Origin: Nemopilema nomurai
Lineage: Eukaryota; Cnidaria; Scyphozoa; Rhizostomeae; Rhizostomatidae
Assembly: GCA_003864495.1 (NCBI GenBank)
Contig: ML133429.1
Coordinates: 1-64,000 of the forward strand
DNA: 64,000 bases
Direction of reading: 5' to 3'
A program made the position numbers and the translations under genes. The notes under the pieces are model-generated. The model ran no database searches. It saw nothing but the letters and a program-made list of their open reading frames with translations, and was not told the DNA's origin. Position 1 is the stretch's first letter. Each line of letters opens with the position of its first letter. Of the stretch, positions 27,246 to 40,348 are shown piece by piece.

Positions 27246-30200
27246 ATAGATATAGAAGTAGCGTAGTAGCCTCTAGGGACAAAATGTTGCAACTTCCCTT
27301 TTGATATTAGTCATAGGGCAATATCCCACGACATTTGGCAACAGTAGACAAAAAAGGGATCAGTGCCAAAAAAAGTTCATTATCAAAAAGATTAAGCAAA
27401 GTAAAATTTGCATATGATGCCATCGTAGAAGGGACAAGGGTAAAGTTTGACATTTCTATAAAAGTTCAAGGCATAGTGAGTGGTCATTTACAGCTTATCA
27501 TCCACCTATCTTACCACCTTCTAGTGTTTTCGATCCGCAACTGGCTATTTATCTTATCAGGTTTTGTTCATTTTCTGACGTTTGTTTACATGGTATTACA
27601 AAAGCAGCTTGACATATTTCTTCCCACATTCACTGCATTTCATCGTTGTTTCCTTGCTTGCGAATTTCAAGTCCTTCTGACCTCAGGCGCATACAACATT
27701 TATACTACATTATTTCCATACGACATGCAAAAACAACTCACTTCTCATTCATTACGACATCAGATAACAAATGTTAACAAGAAAAACCATAACAAAGAAA
27801 ACTAAAATTTAGTAGCGAGAATCAAAATCGTATTGACTTGGAGCATTTTCGAGCACTCTATAGTGTGATTAATGGTCTAGACTTTCTAGGATCATGTTGC
27901 ATTTACGCACCCTGCAAACATGCCCCACGATGAAGTTGTACTGGGTGTGGCAAGTTTTCAGTATTAGCGAAATTTCCGTTTGTGGTCGATGTTAAATAGA
28001 TCATATCAGAATCGAAAGCTGCACCACAGTAAACAAATCAGTAACTCCTGTTTGCTCGAAACTTTAAAGTCTGAAGAAGGAACCATACTCATTGCTATCA
28101 CGAATTTACACTTATGAATTCTGCCATTGTGCAATATAACCAATCATTTTCGCTCAGTGATTACTCGTGACCTTTTAAGGAAGATTTAGAATCAGAGGCA
28201 CTGCCCACATTCAACAGCGTGGGCACAGGGGGTGGAGGAGACCGGTAAACGTGTCCACCTTCGTAGAAAATGGTTCCCAGAGTCTATTACGAAGACGTTT
28301 CTTAGAAATCCCAGAGTCAAGAACGTTGTTAAACTTCCTCTAGACAAAAACATCCTAGAAGGCAAACCTTCCTCACAAAACAATAGAAAGTGGGCGTTGC
28401 TTAGGTGTGTCATAGCAGCTTATATTGTTTTTCGAGGAACTTCCTCCAGTCAGTGCCCGAGCGATCGTAATGTTTTCCTGACTCTAAGAAATCCTTTCAT
28501 CTTTGACTGCTAGAGGCTCATTTAAATCTTGAATATGCGATGAATGACGAAAATGAGATTAACCAGCATAACACCTCTTGCCTCTATAATAAACTACTCT
28601 AATTAATTGTTCGATGATGTCACATCTTCTTACATGAAGTATATGGTAGGTAGCTTAAACCTGAAAGCAAGGCTTTTTATGGCGTTGGACTCAATCGCTG
28701 AAAGCTTCTGTTCAAGGCTTCAGCTGAAAGCTTCTGTGGAGATACGAGAATCCTGAACTCTAGATGCTAGGTCATGTATAGCTTTGGAATGAAGTCAATT
28801 GCAAGGTAACGTATGACGGATGGAAATAAGGGAATTGAACATTGAAAACATGGACATAGAAGAGCCCATGGGGCCATACGTAGACTTGTCCATTCCTCCA
28901 GTCCTTCCATTCATTCCATGGTCTTACTCGGTCCACAAAGTGCCAATAGAGTGCTGCACCAACCAGACGCCCAGGGTCAGTTAGGGCCTACTTATCTTTT
29001 AGCATGTATCTTATAGCAAATGTATAGTAATGTAGAATCAGACTAAGGACCACACCAAAATCTTGTCCAAATTTTATTTTCTTTTCCAGTTATAGCCTCT
29101 TCGTCTTTTGATCGAACCAGCTATCTGCACGGACTAAACAGGATTTTGGTATAGCCTTTGGTGCTACTGTATTGTTTTTTGTTAAGGTCAATGGGTAGCC
29201 ATGACTATCATGCTCCCATTGGCATCGTCTTTGTAATCTTGTTCTTGTACAATGTACTTTTTTAGACTGTGTATAGAAAAAAGGGCCTACTGGGGAGCTA
29301 TTACGAACAAAGTATAAACAGTGACCTTGTTTGCCTTACACAACTATCGTAACATCGACATCAATGGGATTACACAATCAATGAACGATTTCGCGCCATC
29401 CGCAGCATCTAAGACCGCCATAAATCAGTGCAAGCCGTGACAGAATGCGAAGGAAAGAATTACGGTGAAGTACTTAACCTTGGCTCAGGGTTTCTAGTAA
29501 TGCTGCAGATCTCAGGGCAAATGAGAAATTAGGATCATGGGAAAGTGGCTGAAAAAGGAAATGTCATTGGGCTTATTATAACGTGCTTCGGAACAGCTAC
29601 TCAGACGCTGTTCCACCACATACCACAGTGGTGAATCGTATTAACTAAGTCGAATCCGATTTGTCTGATAAATCTTCTTTGGTGGTACAATGAAAGGACT
29701 GCTGACAGCGCGGACCGAGGTAAAGCAGCTTTGATTCAGATGCCAATAATAGCAGCAATCTGTTAGTTATTTGGTAATTTAAATATAGACGAAATGAGTA
29801 GAATGGCACCCAACGTGTTCCATACGCTCTAGCCATGAAAAGTGGCACTTGGCTCTGACCCAGAACATAGTGGCAAGCACGGGAAGTTGCAAAGTTGCTG
29901 CCAGAAAAAAGCAAAGATCCATTCAAAGCGCTTCTTCTCAATTTACTGCTTATTTCTTTTGATACTAGCTGATCTAGAAAATCAAGTTCAGTCAAGGTTT
30001 ATGTTTTAGCATCTGTGGAGCAGAACTGCGAAGAGGCAGCCTTGATATTTTTCTCCTTTGCTCCCCAGAGATCGAAGCACGAATTTGGTCTTGTCGGTCA
30101 CCCAAACCGCCAATAGCGATGCAGTGTTACAATGACGTAACTGATAAATGATGATAATTTATGATGATTTACAATAAAAGTTGATCAGTTTGCTGGTGCG

Positions 30201-31627
30201 CTTATTTTACCGCGGCCATTGGAAATAAGAATCTCTAGAACAATGTTCTATTAAGTACTTTGTTGTATGTTTATAGAAGTCCTTCCAATAAACTTGTCAA
30301 AGAAATACAATTTTTGACACTACAGGCAATACATGTCAATTTGGTTAATGAAATCGCCGAGTCTATTCGATTTAATTAACCAAATTCTTATTGCTCTATT
30401 GAAAAAATTTGACTACTGCAGTGATTCATAGTATGCAAAAATACCTAATGTAACGAGAATGGATGAGAGCATATGAACGATGAATATAGCTTCGAGACAC
30501 AACCGCTTCTCCATGTTGAACACCAATTTGCAATTTACAACTGTTATTAAGGAAAATACGCCTTTTATTTCTTCAAAAGAACTAGTAGATTTATGGTCAG
30601 GCTGAATGCTCTTGATTTTTCAGAATATCTGGAGCTGGACTATGCTCAATTTGTTCTTAAATTTTCAAGGTGGACTCACATCCCCCATGGCCCCTATAGC
30701 CAACACCTGGGTGTAAAACAACTTCTGCATAGGTAAAAAGCAAACAATAAAAGCGACAGGTCAACGAACTTCTTAATTTTTTCTCAACTTTTTATCAATT
30801 TTCAGATTCTGATAAACCCTCCTCGATCTTCCCAACTCTTCACACCAATACTTTTGGGTATTAGTAGAGTCTTAAGCCAGATAATCGAAAGACCACAAAC
30901 ACCAGGGCCTTTAGCCAGATCATCAAAAACAGTCTGTTGAATAAGGTCATCTCACAACATCTCAATGAAATAATTACCCTTGGATGAAGGTAATTTTCTC
31001 TTGCCGAAAAAATTAATTTTTACAACAATACAAAAAACCCTAGCATTATTTACAAATCCTACCTAAGATGTTAATATTTACATTAAAAACAAAAAATCAA
31101 AGCTATTAAAATTCTAAAATTTGAAGTCCAACGGTATTGATTCATGAAGAGATTACAAATTTCTTTGGCTGCAACATACCGTTCAACGATGCAGTTACAA
31201 TCCTACGACGTCAGAGTTTCCCACTGGCTATATCCATTTACTGTCTGTGTTGTATATAAATGACTGTTTTCCAATGTTTTGCGGGTTGTATGAAGCTTTA
31301 GGTAGAAAAGAAAGAACAAATAAAAACTAGGCCTAGCTTTAATGCCTTACGACCAATCGGCATCGGCTTGTGATTCCACTACTCTGCATGCCAGGTAGGG
31401 ATGTAAACAGTATATTAAAACTTCGTTGCAGTTGCAAATGGCCACTTATAATAGACAAGCATTTAGATAGAGAGCAAGGCATCAAGATGTGCAAACAAGA
31501 GCTTTGTCTTCATATTGGTAGCTAGCAGCCTCGTGTATAAAATGACAGCAAAGCGAAGCCATGGAAATCCCAATGCCCAGTTATGATCATTCCAATAATA
31601 AGCTGATCATTCCAATGGTCCCCACGT
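27246..31627. other. Intergenic stretch without a confident gene
   Basis: Holds unassigned frames at 27335-27805 (plus, 156 codons, basic start then hydrophobic), 28232-28513 (plus) and 29645-29995 (minus, 116 codons). None shows a known domain. The last exon of the STPG1-like gene should lie somewhere here but was not found. Confidence 0.4.
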
Positions 31628-31830
31628 GGCAAAACAACAGCGACAACAACAGCACGGCAAAAAAATGACAGCAACAACAACAACAACAATGAAATAACAG
31701 CAACAATAACAACAACAGAATAACAGCAACAACAACAGAATAACAGCAACAACAGCATCACCAACAACAACAATAAAAGAACAGCAACTACACCAACAAT
31801 AACGAAACAACAGCAACAAATGCAGAGATG
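31628..31830. repeat. CAA/GCAACAACA microsatellite
   Basis: About 200 bp of CAACAA and GCAACAACAGAATAA variants just past the donor site of the STPG1-like exon ending at 31866, so probably intronic. The long leucine- and valine-rich minus-strand frames over it are artefacts. Confidence 0.85.
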
Positions 31831-31865
31831 GCTGATTGGATCATAGACAAGGAGAGTTCTCCTAC

Positions 31866-34800
31866 CTGGACCAGGCTCAGGCTCGTTGTCTCGAAGTTCT
31901 TCCGCTGTGAGACGGTTTGTTGCCGAGACGAAGACGGAGCTTGAGACAAACCTCCGTGGTTCGCCTTCGTAGTTCACAAGATTGTAGTGCCCAGGCCCTG
32001 GTGGTGGTGGAGACGGGGGTAATGGCATAGCTGGCGCCGAGATGCAGAGATAGTGCTGCCTCCTGAGATAGAATTAACACAATCAAGTTAAAGTCCCCCT
32101 AAACATTTGACTCACTTACTGCGAAGCTGCAGATTAGTGGTACCTGTGACAGCAAAGTCATCTAAAATGTAACACTCGTGTTTACTTAGCTGTAAAGACA
32201 ACTGGGATATTTCCAAGAGAGTTACCTCATACACTGTTCATTATTCATGTACATTAGATAAGGAGACTTTAACAAGATGCACACCAAAATCAAAACTGGG
32301 TTGTGGAGGGAAACATGCGTAAAAAAGAGCCAGCGTTTAAAGCTACCGGGGGTATGTAATTGAACACATGAACTGTTAGTGTGTGCAGTCTTACAACTAG
32401 CATCCAAATATAATAGAAAACAACCAGCTTTGAAAAGAGAACTTTAAATGGAGTGAGATGAAACAAGCACTGATTGATAAACCATAGATAGTTATTGATA
32501 GCAAAAACGTACGGCAGACGTTTTCGGTCCGGCACAGGAACAGGTTCAAAAGGCCGGTATGCACCAGGACCGGGGTACGGGTTGATGTGCTGCAACGACC
32601 CCCTGTCTGTGGTCGACCTAAACGGCGCAGTGGCATGTCGAGGGTTAGCCTTCGTTATCGCATCATCCACATTGTAAGCCCCTGCGGAGGAAAACTGAGG
32701 CGTCAGACATCGTGTTAGATTTTATACAGTCTCATTCATTAAAAAGCATTTAATGGCTGTCAGACTAAAAACAGTCAAATTGGATCAAAAATTGTATTTG
32801 GACTTTTCAAACTAAAAATAATTGAAGCTTTTAGGAAAACGCACAAAATTGACTTCGAAAATATGTATGAAAAATCGTGCGTAAATTTTGTTGAAGTGTT
32901 CCTTCAAATGTTGGAGACGGTGGAAAGATAAAATACACAACTAGCATAATAATAAGTAGATTACCTGGGGCTGGGTTTGCTTTGAGAACTTTGAAATTCA
33001 GTAGATCTCTTCTTGACCTGATTAAGATAGGTAGTTATATTCGAAGTTCAACAAAGTTGGTGTCTATTACTTAGTGATTAAAAAGTGATTGCAGTTGGTA
33101 GCAACTGATCCATTGATTACACCTAACTCAGTGGTAACTTGTAACAACGATTGCTTAAGTGATTGCTTAATAAAAGATTAAAATTGGTAACAAGTGACTT
33201 ACATGAAGATAAATGATTAAAAGTGATGAACTGATAACGTTTGAAAGATAAATCAAGCCATCAAAGTTTCTATTGGAAGAATCTATACAAAAATTATATC
33301 TATTTATAAATGCTACTTTCTTAAACAGTTCCTTGGCTAGAGAGAAGATATCGTGAAAATACAATCAGTTGAATCACCTTGACTTGAAAGATGCCAAAGC
33401 AGCAACGTTGTTATCACGTGCCAGGCGGCCAGAAACTTTGGTCGAGATCTGTTCGTTGTAAATAAACAATAATGGTAGCACCATGTATATTCAGGAGGAT
33501 GAGATAAATATTTCCAACAGATATTTGCGATGATTAAAAAAAATTATATGAGATAATTTTCCTAGAATACAGAAAGATTTTGTTCGACTTTAGAACGTAG
33601 AAAGTATGTTAAAGACATGAAAATACTACTTCATTTGCACGGAAACTTTAAAATTAGATCCTGATATTTTGTATCTGTATTTGTATGTTACTTAGCTACT
33701 AATTCATTAATGAATATATACGCTAAGGGCCTGTTGTTGATTTCTGAGTTCCACGCCCCTATCCATGCGAAGCTATCTCAACTTTCAGGATGAGCACAGT
33801 TACAAAATATAAAATATTACGCGGGATTTGTAAGAGTAGATGTTTTTTACTAATATCATTTCCAGTTAAGCATGTATCAATTTATTCAAATTTGCTACAA
33901 TTAATTTTGACACAAACAGGAATTAATTGCGAATATCTAGCGGTTGTTGCGGAAAAACTTTTGCATAAACAGAATCGCTATAAAAATTGACCTTGCCTGC
34001 AAAAAAAAATCTTTCAAGTGAAAATTCTGAAATTTTGTCAAAGGCGTTTGTCTTAAACCATTCAGATTATAAAAATTTTGCTAAATAGGAATGGAAGATG
34101 TACTAAAAGTATAACGTAATTGAGTGGTGGAAGGAAAAAACTTTATTTGGACTTTGATTGAATGCTTACCACATATTTGTTTGGTGCAGGTGTTGAAAAT
34201 TTGTGATGTTGCTCATCCTTATTAACAGCAATTGGTAAGTGGAAATTACTGCAAAATAGGTATAGAGGCTTTTTAATGCGAAATCAATAGAGCAAATGTA
34301 TGATAAGAAAATGTAGATATAGAATAATAATATGATAATCTTTCATATTTATACAGGTGAATTTGTTCAGTAAATAAGATTACTGTTATCAATCAAAGAC
34401 CTGTATGTTCTGTTAAATCAATCAAAGAATGCTCTGTTACTGGGGGAGACTGAATACTGTAATATCTATTTTCAAGAATTGCACATCATGCAAAGAAATG
34501 ACACAATTTCATATCCACACCACAAATGAAACCACACCCAGGGGCGTTCTAAAGTAAGGATGTGGGCAGTGTGACAGCCTCCACCATCACATCTATCCAG
34601 AAGCAAACAATAATTTTTTTGATTTCTCAGTAACAGGTGGTATCATAACCTCAATTTGTCAGTAGTTTAGATCATCTGCATGCTTTCTACATACAACCAG
34701 CGTCAAAGGGATGAGGGAAAGAAGGGGAAAAGGAGCTGAGCAACCCACAAAAGCTCCATAATACTGAGGTGCGTTGGAAAATGGGGAACAAAATTGTCTT

Positions 34801-37204
34801 GTGCAAACAGAATGTCTTTCTATATTTCTATTGGGAATGATTTCCAATTTGTAACTTGATGTATACACAGGGCAACATCTAAGAGAATGTGAGTGTACTT
34901 AGCATGCCTACTTATTAACAGTGTTTGATAAATTGGTGGCATCAACAGGTGTAGTTGAAGTTTTTCAAGCCAGATGGCTTAGCAACAAGCCGCTAACAAT
35001 TCTATGTCTATGCAAAAATAGTATTATCCAGGTGTGCATATTGAGACTTTAAAAGGTTTATTAAGGGATCAAAGAAGACTTGTTTAAAATCATTAGTAAA
35101 CAAAATGGCATGTGCTGTAAGACCTTGTGCAGGATGCTCTGTTGAAGTCACTGCTTGCTTGATAATTTGGATTGTATTGGCCTGAAAGATGGACATGCAT
35201 TTCATGCAATTACAATTGGCCATCTCAAAGCTAGTGCATTTGAAGAGCTCTGTAGAGCCATGAAGTTGCTAAGAGGATAGAAAATCACTAGCATATGGCA
35301 GATAAAGACAATTTTTGTCACAAGAGGCAGCTAAGAAATTAGTCTTAAAGAACAACATTTATCATTGTAATAAACAGAAACATGAAAAATATAAGCATGA
35401 ATCTATTGAAATAAAAAGCTTAACAAACCAGGTGCAACAGCAATAACATTGTTCTTTGACCTTTGGAATCTTTTTGACTGAAAAATATTTTCAATGACAT
35501 TAATTGCAAAGCTTCAACAAACTTCATTTTGGAAAAGTGAATTTATAGGCTTGTACTCATACCTTGTACTTTTTGAAACACAAAAGTTAAGATTTTGATC
35601 ATATTTGTTACTCGAGTATTCTTCTTTTAAAAAGAGATGGGTTTTTAGTTCAGAGGTGATCAGACATGAACAAACATGTCCCCTAGCATCTGCTTTGAAA
35701 GGGCAAACTCACTCCTCAATAACTATAAGTCATCACAAAAAGAGCTTGGTCTGATTGAGGAACCAAAAAGAGCAGCATACCTTTGATGCAAATGATCCTG
35801 TTCCTTTCTTAGAGAAGGATGTTGATTCTTTAGTTCTTTCATTTATTGGCTGATAATGTGATGGCGCTGGTCCCTCTGTCTGAAAACAAAACACATGAAA
35901 TTATTAGTAATAGCACTCCATACACAGAAACAAGGATATGAAATCGCAGAATCCTGATTATAATTCACTTTAATCATTACTATAAATAGTGAACAGTTGA
36001 AATCCAGCTTAGATAAGGAAACATTGCAAGTTTGTTTACCTCTCTAAATGTTTTCTTAACAAAACTATCATAGGTAAGATACAGTAAGCTTTTACCTAAT
36101 TTCAAAACTTCTATTCCAAAAGCCCTAAGTCCAGCTTAAAATTGAAGTATTTCCATGACTTTCAAAAAAGGAATTTACCAGATTTTGATCATCGTTGAAT
36201 CTCCTGGCACGAGACCCAAAGCCTTTACTTTCTGAGTTGTCACTGACAACAGTTTGATATTTACTTGGTATAGAAGGAGCAGCATGTCTCTGAACTGAAA
36301 TACCAAAGATAAACTATTAGATATGAAGGTGAGTCACAATTAAAACAGGATTGAGGAGCCCCAGTCACAAGAAACTAGGTATAATTTTATAAGCACACAT
36401 CATAAGCTTTTTCTTGAGCATGTGCTGAGCATATCTCCTAGCCTTGGATTCAAAGTCTTTTTTTTTAATTCAAAGGCTTACACGAAATTCTAACAAAAAA
36501 CATCAGAAAGTGCATTCATTCCTATGCAAAGATTTGAAGAAATATGTAAACAGGCCGCCTTAGGAAGACTACAGTATAATTACCCATAAAAATTTAGATC
36601 TAATTTTTTTTCTGGAAATAAACATAACCTTAGCATATTCTACAATATCCTCATAAACATACCGCAGTATATTTTCGAAAATTTGCCTGCTTGCAATAGA
36701 TATATATTGCAATGAAATGACTTAACTATTTTAATTCACAGAACAGCTACTAGAAGATCTGAGTCCTATGTTCACCAATGGCAAACATTTTAACTCAGAT
36801 ATAGTTGTTACATTATTGAATAAACTTTAGCCATAGATAGCCCATATTCAGTGGTCATCTGAGGCTATAATTCTAAAACTGACATATAGATCCTGCTACT
36901 TATAATATAGCCTAAACACTTCTAAACAAACTGTTGCTTGAATCTTTCGAGTACCATTTACGAGATTCCCTGAAAAATCTAGCTGTTTAAACAAATCAGG
37001 ATATCTTCAAGAATCTGCAGCTTGCAGCAAAAAATTTCTCCACATGACGATTTCGCTATTCAAGGATAATAGATATCGTGCAAATAAATCGCCATCATAT
37101 CTACCTCGATGAATTCTGCCAGTATTTCGTCGTAGGTTGAAAGGCTTGGATCTTTGCTCAATTCGGCTAGCAGATTTAACACTTTCTAGCAGACTTTGTG
37201 CCAT
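31866..37204 (-). CDS. STPG1: Sperm-tail PG-rich repeat protein, STPG1 (MAPO2)-like, 3' end incomplete
   Basis: Exons in order are 37204-37105 (ATG), 36294-36179, 35879-35781, 35477-35429, one missing exon, 34248-34170, 33448-33378, 33017-32965, 32681-32513 and 32062-31866. Phases agree everywhere except across the missing exon, which must lie between 34.25 and 35.43 kb with a length of 3n+1. The protein starts MAQSLLESVKSASR and has PG-type repeats: GPAPSHY, STPAPNKY, NPAPGAYNV, NPYPGPGAYRPFEP and PPPPGPGHYNLVNYEG, followed by VFVSATNR. These fit STPG proteins of sperm tails and cilia; human STPG1 is also linked to O6-methylguanine-induced apoptosis. The order of motifs makes STPG1 the best match among STPG paralogues. 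The last exon, which should begin in phase 1, was not identified. It shares a divergent promoter with NAA35. Confidence 0.78.
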
Positions 37205-37497
37205 TTCCTTTCAAATTTCTTTATAAGAAGTCGTTTAGCATCTCAGATCTTTTAGAAAATGATAAAAGAAATTTAAGACCCAAAACTTTGCAAATATATC
37301 AGCAATGACTGTTCACTTGAGAGGCACATCATGTTGTAGTTAGAAGCGTCGTCATGAAAACGGCCTCCTTTCCAAAACTGCATCATGCGGACGAGGCCTA
37401 CTCGCTTCTCACGAAAGAGAGACTAGGCCAGATACACACCATTTTCATCTGCTAAAATTTCTGCACAGCCTGAAGTTTTGCTCGGGATTTATCCAAT
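37205..37497. promoter_or_regulatory. Probable bidirectional promoter between STPG1-like gene and NAA35
   Basis: Only 293 bp separate the two divergent start codons. The interval must hold both 5' UTRs and the shared promoter. No TATA box is obvious. An in-frame stop lies a few codons upstream of the NAA35 ATG. Confidence 0.6.
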
Positions 37498-39621
37498 ATG
37501 GTTTCGCTGTTAAGACCGCAAGTTGAGTATAATTGGCAGGATATTACCAATACATTCAAAGATGCATGCGACGTTCTTAAGGTGGATGAACTTGTGCACG
37601 ATAAAATGTTTGGTCTCTTCGAGGCAATGTCAGCCATCGAGATAATGGATCCAAAGATGGACGCAGGAATGGTTTGCAAAAACACGCAACGTGATATCAT
37701 GCAATTCCAAGACGCAGTTTCTAGCGGAAAGCTGAAGGTGAAAGGGTTTGAGCCCAACGAACTTCTTGGAATAGTTGATGAGCTTCTCGCTTGCTTTGTC
37801 ACGTGGCTCGATGGTCACTCATTGATTCAAACGGTTTTCATTTGCCTTTATACTCATGATACTAACCTGATCGAAGACCCAGTTTTAAAAGCAGTCTGTA
37901 TATCAGTCTTAAAAATGGTCGATGTTGTGAGGAATATTGTTGGGAGAGCCAAAGTCTATGAAGAGGAAGACTTTCAAACCCTTTCATATGGATTCAAGTT
38001 AGGCCTGGGTGTCACAGAACTAAGAATATCTGGCATGCTAAGGGAAGCTGAAGAAGAGGTTTCACGTCAAATCAAGGCTCTGGTATTGGAGGGAAAAGCA
38101 GAGGATGGTAGTGCTGAAGCCCTGAAGGCCATAAAACTGAGGCTAAAGATATGGCGTGCTTTCTATTGTGCTCTTATAACATTTGAAAAGCCAGACATTG
38201 CTGAAGTCAACAAAGCTAAAGAATGGTTGGGAAGTGCATTAAAGCTAATACCTGAAGCAATTGATTCATTCCATCTTGGCTTGCAGATCAGAAAATCTAC
38301 GGAAGATTCCAACAAAAGGATAATGCTTGGCTTTGATTCCCTTGTGAATCACAGGCTACTTCCCCCATCTTTTCCTAGAGAAATAAATGTTGTGGAGAGA
38401 AAGGAGGCTTATGATTATACTCAGAGATTGATTCATAGTCTTCTTAATGTAGCAAATGTCTTAGAATGCACAAACTACCATGCAGTTCTTGATTTCATCA
38501 CTGACTTCAGCAGCAAAAGCCCATGTGTACTGTCTAGATCAGTTTTACAGCTGATTGTGCACAACAGCGGGCAAATGTTGTTTGGCAAAATACAAATGTC
38601 TGAGATACTGCGTGATACGATAAAGAATTTCAACTGCTCTCCAGTCCTTGCTGACATGTCACCTTTAAATGGAAGCCAAGAAGCAAGAGATATTGCAACC
38701 ATGTTTGTTGGAAAGGCCTCCATGGTCATGTTGTCACTGCTGCACAGTCACGGTCACAATAGAGCAAGGCAGAGGGAGCGATTAGCAGATATTCTTGAAG
38801 AACTTGGCAACTTGCAAGAAGAAGCTGACAAAGCTGACAGTGCATTGAACCAAATTCTTGTTAGCATTGACAACAAGAGACAGCACTTAGCATGTTTCGG
38901 CTCATGGGTGCTGTACCATACGTTGAAGGTCATGATAGAATACATCCTTCTTGGGTTTGAACTGGAACTCTTCAGCCCACATGAGTTCCATTATGTTTAC
39001 TGGTATCTAGATTTCCTGGCAGGATGGGGAATAAATTGTTTGTCAAGAGCAGAAAGACTCATCATCATCCAAGAGCAGTATATTGACAAGAAGTGTGGTA
39101 AAAAGGACAAGAAAAGAAAAAAGGAATTAGTTTCTCTCTGCCAAGAATCTGTAAAGGATCATCAGCAGATGAAATCATTTTACCTGGGAATCAAATTTCT
39201 CTGCCTGGGCATTGTCAAAGCATGTGAAGGTTTTGAAAAAGACAAAAAGATCAAAAGGCCTCAGCCTGAGCTTGACAATGAGCAAGTTCGCTTTGAGCAT
39301 AGGTTCTCTGCCTTTATGTGCATTGATACACCTCAACCAGTGACATATATTCAATACAAGGATACAACGTTTCCTCTGTTTACAAGTGAAAATACCTCAT
39401 CAGCCTTGTATCAAGAGGCCCAGAGGTATTTTGAAAAAGCAGTATCTATAATTCAAAGATTTGATGAGAAGAACAAAGAAATGGAGTCCCTGCTCAAAGT
39501 TGCAAAGACAAATTTTGTTGTAATGAAATTGGCATCTTCTGGACATAAAAAAGATTCTAGCAAGTTAGTTGAATGGGATTTTACAGTTAATTCAAGTTTC
39601 CCTATAATCAAGTTGCTCTGA
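37498..39621 (+). CDS. NAA35: N-alpha-acetyltransferase 35, NatC auxiliary subunit (Mak10 family), intronless
   Basis: One uninterrupted frame of 707 codons, close to the usual length in animals (about 725). Near the start is the family hallmark HDKMFGLFEAMSAIEIMDPK followed by MDAGM. Later are TWLDGHSLIQTVF, EEEDFQTLSYGFK, SKSPCVLSRSVLQ, HGHNRARQRERL, LACFGSWVLYHTLK and GFELELFSPHEFHYVYWYL. The end has EQVRYEHRF-like NEQVRFEHRF and KTNFVVMKLASSGHKKDS. NAA35 is the ribosome-anchoring auxiliary subunit of NatC (with NAA30 and NAA38), which acetylates N-terminal Met before hydrophobic residues. The first ATG after an in-frame stop was chosen; relative to human the N-terminus is shorter by about 15-20 residues. 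No intron interrupts the gene, unlike all its neighbours. No poly(A) tract or flanking direct repeat was noticed, so retrocopy origin is only a possibility. Confidence 0.96.
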   Translation: MVSLLRPQVEYNWQDITNTFKDACDVLKVDELVHDKMFGLFEAMSAIEIMDPKMDAGMVCKNTQRDIMQFQDAVSSGKLKVKGFEPNELLGIVDELLACFVTWLDGHSLIQTVFICLYTHDTNLIEDPVLKAVCISVLKMVDVVRNIVGRAKVYEEEDFQTLSYGFKLGLGVTELRISGMLREAEEEVSRQIKALVLEGKAEDGSAEALKAIKLRLKIWRAFYCALITFEKPDIAEVNKAKEWLGSALKLIPEAIDSFHLGLQIRKSTEDSNKRIMLGFDSLVNHRLLPPSFPREINVVERKEAYDYTQRLIHSLLNVANVLECTNYHAVLDFITDFSSKSPCVLSRSVLQLIVHNSGQMLFGKIQMSEILRDTIKNFNCSPVLADMSPLNGSQEARDIATMFVGKASMVMLSLLHSHGHNRARQRERLADILEELGNLQEEADKADSALNQILVSIDNKRQHLACFGSWVLYHTLKVMIEYILLGFELELFSPHEFHYVYWYLDFLAGWGINCLSRAERLIIIQEQYIDKKCGKKDKKRKKELVSLCQESVKDHQQMKSFYLGIKFLCLGIVKACEGFEKDKKIKRPQPELDNEQVRFEHRFSAFMCIDTPQPVTYIQYKDTTFPLFTSENTSSALYQEAQRYFEKAVSIIQRFDEKNKEMESLLKVAKTNFVVMKLASSGHKKDSSKLVEWDFTVNSSFPIIKLL

Positions 39622-40348
39622 AGGCAAGAGTAAAGATGTATTGTCAGTTTATTGAGGATGAACACACATGTCTATCTGCTTTTAATCTTCTTGTCAGAGT
39701 TCTCTACTGCAGTCAAGACTGACTAGTTATCGTTATTGCTAGCTTTAAATGCATCAGTTGTTTTGCAGATAGGCAGTGGTACACTTTGATGCATGGGGCA
39801 CAACAAACCTTTAGGGTTCTCCAATGAAACAAAAATATAAATTTTTCATGCATATGCTAGAACTAAGCATAAAAGAATTTCTCATCTTGTAGTCACACTC
39901 CAAATTTGTTGGATCCTTATGTCCACTCAGCTGAGAAAATGTCACATTTTCAAATTTAGTTCAACCATTCTTTCTTTTTTGAATCTGAATTAGACAGAAA
40001 GTTCTTGAATCCTCAAAATATCTGTTCACAAAAAATTCATAGTTTTGCTAGGAATAATTATAAAACCTTTTGCCCTGTATTTTTGACAACGCTTGAGAAG
40101 CTTGAGATTGATAACATTGTTCTGGGCTAAGTTGAGAGGAATGAATATCATATATGACACTTCAGAAACAGGGAATGAGTAGATTCATTAATTATGATCC
40201 CTATTTTAATCATGGCTACAAAATAGACATAATTTTTAGTGCATGTGCTGTGATATCTCAGATATGTATACAGGACAAAAACTATTACCTAGTTTAATAA
40301 ATGTATGATGTGACCTGGATGTAATTGTCTTCTTCTAGAGATAAAATG
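39622..40348. other. Convergent 3' ends of NAA35 and GST gene 1
   Basis: About 730 bp between two convergent stop codons, AT-rich. It should hold both 3' UTRs. Nothing else was recognised. Confidence 0.5.

Noticed and set aside
29645..29995. 116-codon minus-strand frame, considered as last exon of the STPG1-like gene
   Set aside because: No PG-rich repeat or fitting phase-1 acceptor; probably chance.
30593..30730. 46-codon plus-strand frame with EYLELDYAQFVLKFSRW
   Set aside because: Looks protein-like but is too short, with no partner exon or recognised family.
31522..32028. Long minus-strand frame rich in Val, Leu and Cys over the CAA microsatellite
   Set aside because: Composed of repeat-encoded runs. 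Only the part from 31866 up is coding, as an exon of the STPG1-like gene.
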